Source: Actinomycetota bacterium
GTDB taxonomy: Bacteria > Actinomycetota > Thermoleophilia > Solirubrobacterales > Solirubrobacteraceae
Assembly (NCBI GenBank): GCA_005885515.1
Contig: VAWK01000016.1
Span: forward strand, 1 to 64,000
Direction: 5' to 3'
Length of the DNA: 64,000 bases
Made by a program: the position numbers and the translations under genes. This document shows positions 32,028-41,439 of this stretch, piece by piece. Position 1 is the first letter of the stretch. Each line of letters begins with the position of its first letter. A model generated the notes under the pieces. It was not told the origin of the DNA. It saw only the letters and a program-made list of their open reading frames with translations, and did not search any database.

Positions 32028-32876
32028 ATGCACGCCGTGAGGCTGCGTCTTTACCACCACAGCGACGGCGCGCGCGTCGCCTACCGCGAGCTCGGCGCGG
32101 GCCCGCCGCTGGCGCTGCTGCATTCCGCGCTGCTGTCGCACAAGGAGTGGGAGCCAGCCGTGGAGCAGCTCGCCGATCGCTTCCGCGTGGTGCTGCCCGA
32201 CCTGCCCCTGCACGGGGACTCCGAGCATCGGCCGGGCCATCCCTACACGATCGATTGGTTCACGCAGGTGCTGAGCGGCTTCGCCGCCGAGGTGCTCGGG
32301 CCGAGGCCGCTGATCGCCGGTCACGACGCCGGCGCGGAGCTGATTCTGCGAGCGCTGCTGGCGGGCAGTCTGAGTCCAGCCCGGCTCGTGCTCATGCCCA
32401 ACCGCCTGCACGTGTCCGCGCCGCATCCCTGGCGGCGGCGAGCGTGGCGCACGGTCGCGCGCGCGGCGGCGGTGCCCGGGCTGGACAGGCTGCTCTCCTA
32501 CGGCGCGCGCGCGCTGTTCACGCCCGAGCGGGGGGTTCGACTGTCGGTGCGCGGCAACCGCGAAGCCGCCGACCTGGTGCGCCACGCGTTCGCCGACGTC
32601 GCCGGCAACACGGAGCTGGCGCGCTCGTGGGCAAAGCTCGCGCGCGCCTGGCCGCTCGGCGCGCAGACCGAGCTGCTTGAGCTGTACCCGCGCCTGCACA
32701 TGCCGGTGCTGCTTCTGTGGGCCGACCAAGACGAGCTGTACCCGCTGCGTGTCGCCGAAGAGGTCCTCGGGCTGCTGCCGAACGGGCAGCTGCGCGTGCT
32801 CGAGAGCACCGGCTTCCTGATGGCCTACGACGACCCGGTGGGTCTCGCCCGCGAGCTGGTGGCCTTCTGCGGTTAG
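32028..32876 (+). CDS. Alpha/beta-hydrolase-fold protein with atypical catalytic residues
   Basis: Protein of 282 residues with the order of alpha/beta hydrolases: oxyanion-type LALLHSALLSHKEW, the nucleophile elbow LIAGHDAGAEL, and the acid-strand PVLLLWADQDELYPL. Two departures are visible. The elbow carries Asp (GHDAG), as in epoxide hydrolases and haloalkane dehalogenases, and the usual catalytic His before the C-terminus is missing (VLESTGFLMAYDDP, where GHF would be expected). The substrate cannot be predicted, and the enzyme may be inactive or use another base. The ATG at 32028 is the natural start; the frame extends upstream without coding character. Confidence 0.72.
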   Translation: MHAVRLRLYHHSDGARVAYRELGAGPPLALLHSALLSHKEWEPAVEQLADRFRVVLPDLPLHGDSEHRPGHPYTIDWFTQVLSGFAAEVLGPRPLIAGHDAGAELILRALLAGSLSPARLVLMPNRLHVSAPHPWRRRAWRTVARAAAVPGLDRLLSYGARALFTPERGVRLSVRGNREAADLVRHAFADVAGNTELARSWAKLARAWPLGAQTELLELYPRLHMPVLLLWADQDELYPLRVAEEVLGLLPNGQLRVLESTGFLMAYDDPVGLARELVAFCG

Positions 32877-32889
32877 CGATAATGACCGC

Positions 32890-34215
32890 ATGGCAGCGCG
32901 CCGGCAGCTGTGGGGGCAGGAGACCGCCAAGGCGGTCGCGAACTTCCCCATCTCGGGCGAGACCGTGCCGCTGCCGGTCGTACGCTGGCTGGCGCGGCTG
33001 AAGGGCGCCGCCGCGGCCGTCAACGGCGAGCTCGGACTGCTCCCCAAGCAAACGGCCGCGCGAATCGCGAAAGCGGCCGCGGAGATCGCCGCCGGCAAGC
33101 ACGATGAGCAGTTCCCGATCGATGTCTTCCAGACCGGCTCGGGCACCTCGACGAACATGAACGCCAACGAGGTCATCGCGCGCCTGGCTGGGCCTGGGAC
33201 CCACCCCAACGACCACGTCAACATGGGCCAATCCTCGAATGACGTGTTCCCGTCGGCGGTCCATCTCGCCGCGCTCGACGTGGCGCAGACGGAGCTGCTG
33301 CCGTCGCTGAGGAAGCTCGAGCGGTCACTCGCCCGCAAGGCGCGGTCCTTCGAGAACGTCGTCAAGGCCGGGCGCACACACATGATGGACGCCGTGCCGG
33401 TCACGCTCGGGCAGGAGTTCTCCGGCTACGCGGCCCAGGTCGCGCTGGGGAGCGAGCGCGTGCGTGCGGCGCTCGTGCACGTGGGGCAGATCCCGCTCGG
33501 CGGCACCGGCGCCGGCACCGGGCTGAACACGCACCCGCGCTTCGCCGAGAAGGTGCGCGCGCGGCTGCGAAGCGAATCGGGCCTGAAGCAGATCGCCGCG
33601 CCGCGCGATCCATTCGAGGCGCAGGCCAGCCGCGACGCGCTCGTCGAGCTCTCCGGAGCGCTCAAGGTGATCGCGGTATCGCTCGCCAAGATCGCCGGGG
33701 ATCTCGTGCTGATGGGCTCTGGCCCGCGCACGGGCATCGGCGAGATCCTCCTGCCGGAGCTGCAGAAGGGCTCGTCCATTTTCCCCGGCAAGGTCAACCC
33801 GGTGATCCCCGAGGTCGTGCTGCAGGTCTCGGCCCAGGTGATCGGCAACGACACCGCGATCACGGTGGCCGGGATGCAGGGTCAGCTGGAGCTCAATGTG
33901 CGCATCCCGGTGATCGCCCGCAACCTGCTGTGCTCGCTGCAGCTGCTGTCGTCGGCCGCCCGCGCGCTGGCCGAGAAGTGCGTGGACGGGATCAAGGCCA
34001 ACCGAACCGCGACAGCGGCTTCCGCCGGTGCGACGCTTGCGGTAGCGGCCGCGCTCAACGGCGCGATCGGCTATGACCGGGCAACGGAGATCGTCAGGAA
34101 GGCCACCGCCTCGGGACGGCCGCTGCGCGAGGTGGCGCTCGAGGAGGGCGTCGACGCGCGGCTTTATGACCGTACGATCGACCTGCGTCGCATCGCCCGC
34201 GGCAATCGCGCCTGA
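32890..34215 (+). CDS. fumC: Class II fumarate hydratase
   Basis: TCA-cycle enzyme interconverting fumarate and malate; 441 residues, slightly short. Signatures: GSGTSTNMNANEV, GQSSNDVFPSAVH, AGRTHMMDAVPVTLGQEF, LGGTGAGTGLNTHP and the catalytic loop GSSIFPGKVNPVIPE. The active-site Ser lies in the GSSIFPGK loop and His in AGRTHMMDA. Aspartate ammonia-lyase is the main alternative; GRTHMMDA (not GRTQLQDA) and the PRDPFEAQ segment favour fumarase. It starts 13 bp after the hydrolase stop. Confidence 0.88.
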   Translation: MAARRQLWGQETAKAVANFPISGETVPLPVVRWLARLKGAAAAVNGELGLLPKQTAARIAKAAAEIAAGKHDEQFPIDVFQTGSGTSTNMNANEVIARLAGPGTHPNDHVNMGQSSNDVFPSAVHLAALDVAQTELLPSLRKLERSLARKARSFENVVKAGRTHMMDAVPVTLGQEFSGYAAQVALGSERVRAALVHVGQIPLGGTGAGTGLNTHPRFAEKVRARLRSESGLKQIAAPRDPFEAQASRDALVELSGALKVIAVSLAKIAGDLVLMGSGPRTGIGEILLPELQKGSSIFPGKVNPVIPEVVLQVSAQVIGNDTAITVAGMQGQLELNVRIPVIARNLLCSLQLLSSAARALAEKCVDGIKANRTATAASAGATLAVAAALNGAIGYDRATEIVRKATASGRPLREVALEEGVDARLYDRTIDLRRIARGNRA

Positions 34216-34229
34216 CCGGCGCGCCGTGC

Positions 34230-36098
34230 TCAGCCCGCGGGCAGCGCTTTGAACCGGCGCGCGACGGTCGCCGCAGCGGGCTTCGGTCGTCCGCTGTAGG
34301 TGAACAGCCCCTTCTGGATCAGCCCTTCGATGAGCCGCAGGTGGGGCAGCCTGAAGCGGATCGATCCCCCCTGGAAGGCCGGATTAAGCGGATAGTCGCG
34401 CAGGTCCCAGATGAACATGCCGCTGAGCGCCGGGTCGGGCGCATAGACCGCGATGTGACGCGCGAGCAGGGCCGCCTGGTAGCCGTAGCTGCCAGGGCTG
34501 CCGGGCGGATTGAGCGTGTTCGCCTCGGCCCCGAACTCGCTGATCACGAGCACCTTGCCGGCGAACGTCCTGCGCATCGCCGACAGGCGCGCGTGCATCA
34601 TCGCGACCTGCTGCGTGAGGCTGGCCTGGGGCGAGTCGTACCAGCCGGTGTAGTCGGTCTCCGCCACCGCGTCCACGTCCCTGTACATGGCACCCGCCTG
34701 CGCCGGGGGATGGTCACCCCAGACGTCCACCGCGACCATGCGCGTGGGGTCGTTGGCGTGCAGCCAGCGGGCCAGCGACTGCACGTAGCTCACCTCCGCG
34801 CCGTCGCGCCCGTTGCCCGCCACCTCGTCGACGAGATTCCACGCGAAGATCGAGGGGTGCAGCGCGGCAGCCACAGCGGCGGTGCGCGCCTGCTGCTCGG
34901 CGCCGCGCTGCAGCGCCGGCGAGGTGGAGTACCAGTTGCCGGCCCCTTCGACCGGGCCGATGCCCTGCCACACGAGGATGCCGGCCGCATCCAGCCGTTC
35001 GAGCAGCCCCGGATCGAGCGGGTGCTGCGAGCGCACGGCGTTTGCTCCGATTGCCTGAAGCTCTCGCACGAGCGTGCCCTCGTCGCCGGGCGTCAGCGCG
35101 TCGCCGTGGCCGAGCGCGTCCTCCTGCAGCGAGGCGCCGTGCAGTTGCAGGCGCCGGCCGTTTAGATACAGCCGCCCTCCGTGCCAGCTGAGCTGGCGCA
35201 GGCCAACGCGCGCGGAGAAGCTGCTCTCGCCCCCCACGGCGAGCGTGAGCTGATACAGCGCCGGGCTCGCCGGCGACCACAGGGCCGGGTGTTCGACGGT
35301 CACGCTCGTGCTCATCCCGACCGTCTGTCCGCGTTCGACGGTGCCCCCCGGGAAGCTGATCGGAATCGCCTGCCCGGCGTGAGTCAGCTTGCCCTGCGGC
35401 GCGATCGTGCGCGACGGGCCGTTGTTGCGAACCTGCACGCTGACGCGCACGGTCGCGCTCGGCGCGCCAGGTCGATCCGGCGAGAGCGTCGTCTGCAGGG
35501 TGGGTTCGCTCAGCTCGCTTTCGCCGATCTGTCGCACGCTTACGGGCCCGTTGAGGCCACCCCAGTTGAACCACGTGCGGTGGAAGCCCGCGCGCGCCTG
35601 CATGGCGGGATCGCGCCAGTCGACGCGCACGACAAGCGTGTGCACCCCGGCGCCGAGCTGCGCGCGCGCTTCAAACGGCAGGTAGGAGCCCCGGTGCGAG
35701 CCCGCCGGCCGGCCGTCGATCCAGACGCTCGCCTGGAAGTTCGCCGAGCCGAAGCTGACCGCGTAGGCGGCGGCTTCAGGGACGGTGACGGTGGTGCGAT
35801 ACCAGGCCACCGAGCCGTCGTAGTTGCGGCTGCCGGCGGCCCCTTTGAACTGGCTGGCGTGGACCACGTTGGGCACGCTCACCGCCCCGCCGCCGAACCC
35901 GCCGCGTTGCCAGCCCAGCGACAGCCCGCGATTTGCGCGATCGACGCGCAGCGTCCAGCGGCCGAGCTGCGAGCGCCCGCCGGGTCCTTCACCGGCCGGC
36001 GATGGGGCCGGCGGCGCTTCTGCCGCGGCCATCGCCGCCGCCAGCGTGGCCGTGGCCGCGGCCACGGCGATGACCGTCCTGGAGGCGGTCCCGGACAC
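34230..36098 (-). CDS. Secreted glycoside hydrolase family 2 enzyme (beta-galactosidase/glucuronidase-like)
   Basis: Protein of 622 residues. The GTG at 36098 has GAAGG eight bases upstream; it opens a signal-peptide-like N-terminus (VSGTASRTVIAVAAATATLA). A jelly-roll sugar-binding domain (VAWYRTTVTVPEAA, ASVWIDGRPAGSHRG) is followed by an Ig-like domain and a TIM barrel starting at LNGRRLQLHGASLQEDALGH. The acid/base Glu is in AWNLVDEVAG and the nucleophile Glu in VLVISEFGAEA, so both catalytic residues are present. Substrate within GH2 (galactoside, glucuronide, mannoside) is not predictable. The start lies 12 bp past the upstream helicase stop, so it may share its transcript. Confidence 0.85.
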   Translation of the reverse strand: MSGTASRTVIAVAAATATLAAAMAAAEAPPAPSPAGEGPGGRSQLGRWTLRVDRANRGLSLGWQRGGFGGGAVSVPNVVHASQFKGAAGSRNYDGSVAWYRTTVTVPEAAAYAVSFGSANFQASVWIDGRPAGSHRGSYLPFEARAQLGAGVHTLVVRVDWRDPAMQARAGFHRTWFNWGGLNGPVSVRQIGESELSEPTLQTTLSPDRPGAPSATVRVSVQVRNNGPSRTIAPQGKLTHAGQAIPISFPGGTVERGQTVGMSTSVTVEHPALWSPASPALYQLTLAVGGESSFSARVGLRQLSWHGGRLYLNGRRLQLHGASLQEDALGHGDALTPGDEGTLVRELQAIGANAVRSQHPLDPGLLERLDAAGILVWQGIGPVEGAGNWYSTSPALQRGAEQQARTAAVAAALHPSIFAWNLVDEVAGNGRDGAEVSYVQSLARWLHANDPTRMVAVDVWGDHPPAQAGAMYRDVDAVAETDYTGWYDSPQASLTQQVAMMHARLSAMRRTFAGKVLVISEFGAEANTLNPPGSPGSYGYQAALLARHIAVYAPDPALSGMFIWDLRDYPLNPAFQGGSIRFRLPHLRLIEGLIQKGLFTYSGRPKPAAATVARRFKALPAG

Positions 36099-36109
36099 GA
36101 TGTATGCCT

Positions 36110-38491
36110 TCAACAGACGGGCGCCCCGTTCGGAGCGCAGGCACCGCCCGCGCGCTCTGGCCGGAGCATCCGCGCGAGCAGCGCGCGCGCGCCGGCCTTC
36201 GACAGCGGTTCGTTGAGGTTGCCGCACTTGGGCGACTGCACGCACGACGGGCACCCATCCGCGCAGGGGCACTCGCCGATCAGGCGCGCTGCGTCCGCAC
36301 ACAGCTCCTCGAAGCGCGCGAACGCCGTTCGCGCGATGCCGATGCCGCCGGGGTGGGCGTCGTAGATGAAGATCGTCGCGTGGCCCGTCTGGGCGTGGAA
36401 GTTCGTCGACAGCCCGCCGATGTCCCAGCGGTCGCACATCGCGATCAGCGGCAGCACCGCGATCTGGGCGTGCTCGGTCGCATGCAGCGCCCCGAGCAGC
36501 GCCTCCAGCGGCACCGTCTCGGCGAGCTCGCGCGCGTCGAGCTCCAGCCACAGCGCCTGCGTGGAGAAGCTCGTGGGCGGCAGCTCGAGCGAGACGAGGT
36601 CGACCTGCGCGTGGTCGGCGAAGCGCTTGCGCTGGTATCCCAGCACCGTGTCGGTGACGGTCACCTCCCCGAAGGAGAGCCTGGCTCCCAGCGCCGCACG
36701 CCTGTCTAGCAGGCGCACGATGGCGGTGTCGGTCACGCGCTTGGGTTGCGTGTACCAGTCGCCGCCGAACGGCGCTACGAGCGCGCGCCGGCGATCGAGG
36801 TCCAGTTCCCGCACCTCGTAGGTGTGGCCGAGGTGCATGTACACGGCGCCGTCGTGCACGGTCGAGTGGGCGCGCGCCGCCTCGGTGCAGCCGAGCAGCT
36901 CTCCCGACGACACATCGACGATCGCGAACACGTCCGCCGACGCCGAGCGCAGCGACACATCCGCGGCGGGGTACTCGGCGGGACGGCGCGGGACATAGCT
37001 GCCGGCGGTCGCGAAGTCGGCGGCCGGCCGGCGGGTCTCGCCTGGCCCCTGGGCGTGGGCGGGCCTGCGGCGGAGCGCTCCCGCGCTGACCAACTGCTCG
37101 GCGTGCGTCTCCCAGCGCGGGCCGAAGTATTCGGCATCCTCATCCGATAGCGGGCCCTCGTGTGCCGAGCAGAGCAGGTGGGCGCGGAAGATCAGCGGGC
37201 TCTCGTGGTCGAGGATCGCCGCCTCCACGCCTCGCTGCAGGAAGTCCTCCGGGTGACGGCAGAAGAACTGGTCCAGCGCGTCCTCTCCTGCCAGGTAGAG
37301 GGCCAGGCCTCGTCCGCGCCTGCCGGCCCGACCCCACATCTGGCGCAGCGAGGCGACCGTGCCGGGAAAGGTCACAACCACCGCGGCGTCCAGCTTGCCG
37401 ATGTCGATGCCGAGCTCCAGCGCGTCGGTCGTGATCACCGCGCGCAGCTCGCCGCGCATCAGGCGGCCCTCGAGCTCGCGCCGCTGCTGGGGGGTGTAGC
37501 CGGCGCGGTAGGGGGCGACCAGCTGCGCCAGCTCGCCGTGCGCGCTCGCGAGCTGTTCCCTCACCAGCCTGCTCAGCAGCTCCACCGCCTTGCGCGACTT
37601 GATGAAGCAGATCGTGCGCGCGCCGTCGCGCACGAGCCCTGCCAGCAGCTCAGCCGCCTCGGCTAGCGGCGAGCGCCTCGCCCCCAATGCCGCGTCGGTG
37701 AGCGGCGGATTCCAGAGCGCGATCCGCCTGGCCGGAGCCGGCGAGCCGTCCTCGGTGATCAGCTGCACGTCCTCCAGGCCGGTCAGCCGCTCGGCGAGCT
37801 CGACCGGATTTGCGATCGTGGCGGAGGTGAGCAGGAAGCGGGGGGCGGTCCCGTACGCCGCCGCGATGCGCCGCAGCCTGCGCAGCACGTTGGCCACGTG
37901 GGAGCCGAACACGCCGCGGTAGACGTGGGCCTCGTCGAGTACGACGACGGCGAGGTTGGCAAACAACTGCGACCACGCCTGATGGTTGGGCAGGATGCCG
38001 AGATGCAGCATGTCGGGGTTGGTGAGCACTACGTTGGCCTCGCGCCTGATCTGCGCGCGCGCCTCGCGCGGGGTGTCGCCGTCGTAGATCGCCGGCCGAA
38101 CGCGCTTGGTCAGGCCGAACTCAGCCAGCGCGCGCGCCTGGTCCTGCGCTAGCGCCTTGGTCGGGTACACGTACAGAGCGCGCGCACGCGCGTCGCGGCA
38201 GAGCACGTCGAGGGTGGGGAGGTTGAAGCACATCGACTTCCCCGACGCCGTGCCCGTGGTGACGATCGTGGTGCCCTCCCAGGCGGCGCGCAGGGCATCC
38301 GCCTGGTGGGAGTACAGGTGCCCGATGCCCAAGCGCGCGAGCGCGGCGAGGACTTGTGGATGCAGCCCCGCCGGGGCGTCTGCGAGCGTCGCTGCCCCGG
38401 GCTCTTCGCACACCTCGTGCACCAGCCGCCCATCCGAGAGCCCGGCGTCGAGCAGCGCGCTCCAGGGCTCGGTTGTGGGCTCCGTGGCCAC
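36110..38491 (-). CDS. mrfA: DEAD/DEAH-box helicase with C-terminal DUF1998 (MrfA/Hrq1-like)
   Basis: Superfamily 2 helicase of 793 residues. Motifs: Q-like LYSHQADALRA, Walker A VTTGTASGKSMCF, DEAH-box VVVLDEAHVYRG, LTSATIANP, and motif VI QMWGRAGRRGRG. The DUF1998 domain carries four Cys (ECPCADGCPSCVQSPKCGN) for zinc, with YDAHPGGIGIA just before. Bacillus MrfA works in mitomycin-lesion repair and yeast Hrq1 in crosslink repair, so a DNA repair role is inferred. The ATG at 38491 is 20 bp from the divergent gpgS. Confidence 0.9.
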   Translation of the reverse strand: MATEPTTEPWSALLDAGLSDGRLVHEVCEEPGAATLADAPAGLHPQVLAALARLGIGHLYSHQADALRAAWEGTTIVTTGTASGKSMCFNLPTLDVLCRDARARALYVYPTKALAQDQARALAEFGLTKRVRPAIYDGDTPREARAQIRREANVVLTNPDMLHLGILPNHQAWSQLFANLAVVVLDEAHVYRGVFGSHVANVLRRLRRIAAAYGTAPRFLLTSATIANPVELAERLTGLEDVQLITEDGSPAPARRIALWNPPLTDAALGARRSPLAEAAELLAGLVRDGARTICFIKSRKAVELLSRLVREQLASAHGELAQLVAPYRAGYTPQQRRELEGRLMRGELRAVITTDALELGIDIGKLDAAVVVTFPGTVASLRQMWGRAGRRGRGLALYLAGEDALDQFFCRHPEDFLQRGVEAAILDHESPLIFRAHLLCSAHEGPLSDEDAEYFGPRWETHAEQLVSAGALRRRPAHAQGPGETRRPAADFATAGSYVPRRPAEYPAADVSLRSASADVFAIVDVSSGELLGCTEAARAHSTVHDGAVYMHLGHTYEVRELDLDRRRALVAPFGGDWYTQPKRVTDTAIVRLLDRRAALGARLSFGEVTVTDTVLGYQRKRFADHAQVDLVSLELPPTSFSTQALWLELDARELAETVPLEALLGALHATEHAQIAVLPLIAMCDRWDIGGLSTNFHAQTGHATIFIYDAHPGGIGIARTAFARFEELCADAARLIGECPCADGCPSCVQSPKCGNLNEPLSKAGARALLARMLRPERAGGACAPNGAPVC

Positions 38492-38511
38492 GCCTTGCGA
38501 TAGTAGAGGCG

Positions 38512-39459
38512 ATGCCCCGCCCCGAACCGCGGCCGGCGCAAGCTGTCACCAACGAGCGGGCAAATGCCCGACTGTTCCACCACTCGGTCTACACGCCGCG
38601 GCGCATCGCGATGGCGCGCGAGAGGCGCGGGCTGAGCGTGTCGGTGTGCCTGCCCGCGCGGGAGTGCGCCAACACGGTGGGCGAGATCGTGAGCGAGCTC
38701 GTGCGGCTGCGGGGCGCCGGTGCGCTGGATGAGATCGTGGTCGTCGACGCCGCCTCGCGCGACGGCACCGCGTCGGTTGCCGCGGGCGCCGGCGCGCGCG
38801 TGTACCAGGAGGCGGAGCTGCTGCCCGCCTACGGACCGGTGCTGGGCAAGGGGGACGCCATGTGGCGCGCGCAGTCGGTGCTCGGCGGAGAGCTGATCTG
38901 CTTTCTCGACGCCGATACCGAGAGCTTCCGGGGTCACTTTCTCACCGGCCTGCTGGGGCCGCTGCTGTGCGAGCCGGGGGTGTCGTTCGTGAAGGGCTAC
39001 TACCGGCGCCCCCTCACCGCCGGGGGATTCTCGCTCGTTGACGGTGGCGGGCGCGTGAACCACCTGTTGGCTCGCCCGGCGCTGGCGCTGTTCTACCCGC
39101 CGCTGGGCGCCGTGCGCCAGCCGCTGGCCGGCGAGATTGCGGCCCGTCGCGACCTGCTCGAACGGCTGCCGTTCACGACCGGCTACGGCGTCGAGATCGG
39201 GATGCTGATCGACGCCTGGCACGAGCTCGGCCTCGACGGGATCGCGCAGGTGGACCTCGAGGAGCGCCGCAACCGCCACCAGCCCCTGGCCGCGCTCAGC
39301 TCGATGGCGCTCGCGGTGCTAGCGACGATCACCACGCGGCTGGAGCGGGAAGGGCGCCTGACCGGTCCCGCGAGCGGCGCCGCCCTCGGCGGAGACCCGG
39401 AGCTCGACGGCGCGCTGGTCGAGCGACCGCCTCTGGCAGGCGCGGGCGTGACGGCGTGA
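38512..39459 (+). CDS. gpgS: Glucosyl-3-phosphoglycerate synthase
   Basis: GT81-type enzyme of 315 residues that transfers glucose from a nucleotide sugar to 3-phosphoglycerate, the first step to glucosylglycerate and to methylglucose lipopolysaccharides. Signatures: LSVSVCLPARECANTVGEIV, DEIVVVDAASRDGTASVA, GKGDAMWRAQSVLGGELICF and the metal site FLDADTESF, then ERLPFTTGYGVEIGMLID and the catalytic loop QVDLEERRNRHQPL. The ATG at 38512 is favoured. It overlaps the following phosphatase by GTGA, so the two steps of glucosylglycerate synthesis are translationally coupled. Confidence 0.9.
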   Translation: MPRPEPRPAQAVTNERANARLFHHSVYTPRRIAMARERRGLSVSVCLPARECANTVGEIVSELVRLRGAGALDEIVVVDAASRDGTASVAAGAGARVYQEAELLPAYGPVLGKGDAMWRAQSVLGGELICFLDADTESFRGHFLTGLLGPLLCEPGVSFVKGYYRRPLTAGGFSLVDGGGRVNHLLARPALALFYPPLGAVRQPLAGEIAARRDLLERLPFTTGYGVEIGMLIDAWHELGLDGIAQVDLEERRNRHQPLAALSSMALAVLATITTRLEREGRLTGPASGAALGGDPELDGALVERPPLAGAGVTA

Positions 39460-40289
39460 GCGTGCGCTGCCTGTACCTCGATCTCGACGGCACGCTGCTC
39501 GGTCGCGGCGCTTCGCTGCTGCACGACGGCGAGGGCGCCGTTTCGATCGACGGCGTGCGCGCAATTCAGGCATGCCTGCGAGCGGGGGTTGAGGTGGTGC
39601 TGATGTCCGGGCGCCGCCGCGCGCAGGTGGCCGAGGACGCGCGCCTGCTGGGAGGCGACGCCTACATCTTCGAGGCCGGCGCGTGCCTCGTGCTGAGCGG
39701 CGAGGAGCACTGGCTGACCGGCGAGATACGGCCGGGCGAGCTGACGATCGCCGAGCAGATCGAGCGCTCTGGAGCGCCCGCGCTGCTGCTGGACCGCTAC
39801 GCGGGCCGGCTGGAGTATCACGAGCCGTGGCACGTCGGGCGCGAAGTCTCGCATCTGTTCCGCGGGCTGATCGACGCCTTCGAGGCCGACCAGCTGCTGG
39901 CCGAGCATGGCTACGGCGACCTGCGCCTGGTCGACAACGGCGCCGTCAGCCGCCGCTCGCCGGCGCTCGCCTCCCTGCCACAGGTGCGCGGCTATCACCT
40001 GGTGCCCGCCGGTGCGTCGAAGGCCGGCGCCGTCGCCGTGCACCGCCGCGCCCGCGGCTACTCGCGCGAGCAGTGCCTCGCGGTGGGCGATTCGCGCGAG
40101 GATCTGGGCTGCGCGGCCCACGTGGGCAGCTTCTGGCTGGTGGCCAACGCAGTCGAGCGCGATCCATCGCTGCGCGAGGCGATCGCCGCGGACAACGTGC
40201 GGATCGCCGAGTCAGGCTACGGAGCGGGCGTGTACGAGGCGGTGCTCAGCACGCTCGCGAGCGCCCGCACGGCGGGACTTCCTAGCTGA
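39456..40289 (+). CDS. HAD-superfamily phosphatase, probable glucosyl-/mannosyl-3-phosphoglycerate phosphatase
   Basis: HAD subfamily IIB-like protein of 277 residues: motif I CLYLDLDGTLLG, motif II VEVVLMSGRRRAQV, the cap-region IFEAGACLVLSG, Lys in VPAGASKAGAVAVH and motif IV LAVGDSREDLGCAAH. Context strongly suggests it removes the phosphate from the GpgS product to give glucosylglycerate (GpgP/MpgP role). The GTG at 39456 overlaps the gpgS stop by four bases. Its 3' end overlaps gpsA, convergently, by 8 bp. Confidence 0.78.
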   Translation: MSVRCLYLDLDGTLLGRGASLLHDGEGAVSIDGVRAIQACLRAGVEVVLMSGRRRAQVAEDARLLGGDAYIFEAGACLVLSGEEHWLTGEIRPGELTIAEQIERSGAPALLLDRYAGRLEYHEPWHVGREVSHLFRGLIDAFEADQLLAEHGYGDLRLVDNGAVSRRSPALASLPQVRGYHLVPAGASKAGAVAVHRRARGYSREQCLAVGDSREDLGCAAHVGSFWLVANAVERDPSLREAIAADNVRIAESGYGAGVYEAVLSTLASARTAGLPS

Positions 40290-41436
40290 TCCCCTCGCGC
40301 CCGGGCTTTCGCCCGCCCGCGCGCCGCGCGGGAGACAGCGCCCGCCACGCCCGCAGCCACAGGCCCGGTCGCGCCCGTCGCCACCGGGCGGGCGGCGGCA
40401 CGGTCGCGCGCACCAGCGCCACCCATGCGTCGAGGGGGAGCTCGCCCGCGATCAGCCTGCCCAGGGCGCCCGTGACCGGGGCTTCCACGCCGGCGGCCTC
40501 GATCGCGCGCGCGAGCAACGGCACCGACTCCAGCGCCTCGACGGCCTGTCCCACGCGGACGGGGATCTCGGCCGCCGCGACCCCCGCGGCCAGCAGCTCC
40601 CCGGCACGGCGGTTGCGGCTCTCTCGCGCCAGCGCGGTCGCGACGAGATCGCCGGTGCCGGCGAGGCCGATCATCGACTCGGGTCGCGCGCCCAGACGTC
40701 GGGCGTAGTGCCAGACCTCGGCGAAGATGTGGCCCGCCGCCGCGCCGGCCGCATTCAGCCCCTGGGCCTCGGTGGCCCCGGCGGCCAGCGCCGCGGCGTT
40801 CTTGGCGGCTCCCGCCAGCTCTACCCCCAAGGGATCATCCGACTGCTCGCACACGACCCCGGCTCGCGTGAACAGCAGCGCCAGCGTTCGCGCCAGGCCC
40901 TCGTCGCTCGACGCCGCCACCAGCGCCGCTCCCTCGCGCACCATCTCGCGAGCGTGCGCGGGTCCGCCGACGCAGGCCACCCGGTCGGGGCCGAAGATCT
41001 CGCCGAGCACCCTCGTCGGCGGCAGGCCCGCGGGAGGCACGAGGCCCTTGGCGAGCGACACCACCGCGCAGCGGCGGGGAAGCTCCGGCCCCTGGAGCAT
41101 CGGGATCACCTCGGGCAGCTCGCGCGAGGGCACCGCCAGAAACACGTAGTCGCTGCGCTCGATGCCGCCCGAGGCGGGCTCGACGCGCACCTGCGAGGGC
41201 AGCTGCACGCCGGGAAGGTACTCGCGGTTCTCGCGCTCTCGCGCCAGTCGCTTGGCCTGCTCGAGCGTCCGCGCGAGCAGCGTCACGCGCACGCCGCCGC
41301 CGGCCAGCAGCACGGCCAGCGCGCTGCCAAAGGAGCCGGCGCCAATCACCGTGGCGCGCCTCGACCCCGGTGTCGGCAGCGAGCGCGCGCGCGCAGCGCG
41401 GACCGCCGGGCTCGGAGTAGGCTCGGGCGCGGTCAT
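40282..41436 (-). CDS. gpsA: NAD(P)-dependent glycerol-3-phosphate dehydrogenase
   Basis: Makes sn-glycerol 3-phosphate from dihydroxyacetone phosphate for phospholipid synthesis; 384 residues. The Rossmann motif ATVIGAGSFGSALAVLLAGG begins near residue 28. NREYLPGVQL, VFLAVPSRELPEV, the catalytic Lys in VVSLAKGL and again in AAKNAAALAAGATEAQG, and MIGLAGTGDLVATAL are all typical of GpsA. The C-terminal 45 residues are a basic Arg/Ala tail beyond the usual end. The ATG at 41436 is separated by only three bases from the divergent oxidase ATG. Confidence 0.9.
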   Translation of the reverse strand: MTAPEPTPSPAVRAARARSLPTPGSRRATVIGAGSFGSALAVLLAGGGVRVTLLARTLEQAKRLARERENREYLPGVQLPSQVRVEPASGGIERSDYVFLAVPSRELPEVIPMLQGPELPRRCAVVSLAKGLVPPAGLPPTRVLGEIFGPDRVACVGGPAHAREMVREGAALVAASSDEGLARTLALLFTRAGVVCEQSDDPLGVELAGAAKNAAALAAGATEAQGLNAAGAAAGHIFAEVWHYARRLGARPESMIGLAGTGDLVATALARESRNRRAGELLAAGVAAAEIPVRVGQAVEALESVPLLARAIEAAGVEAPVTGALGRLIAGELPLDAWVALVRATVPPPARWRRARPGLWLRAWRALSPARRAGGRKPGREGIS

Positions 41437-41439
41437 CAG

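Noticed and set aside
39907..41439. Plus-strand frame linking the HAD phosphatase region to the FAD oxidase (total 964 codons)
   Set aside because: The first 500 codons are antisense to gpsA; the oxidase starts at ATG 41440.
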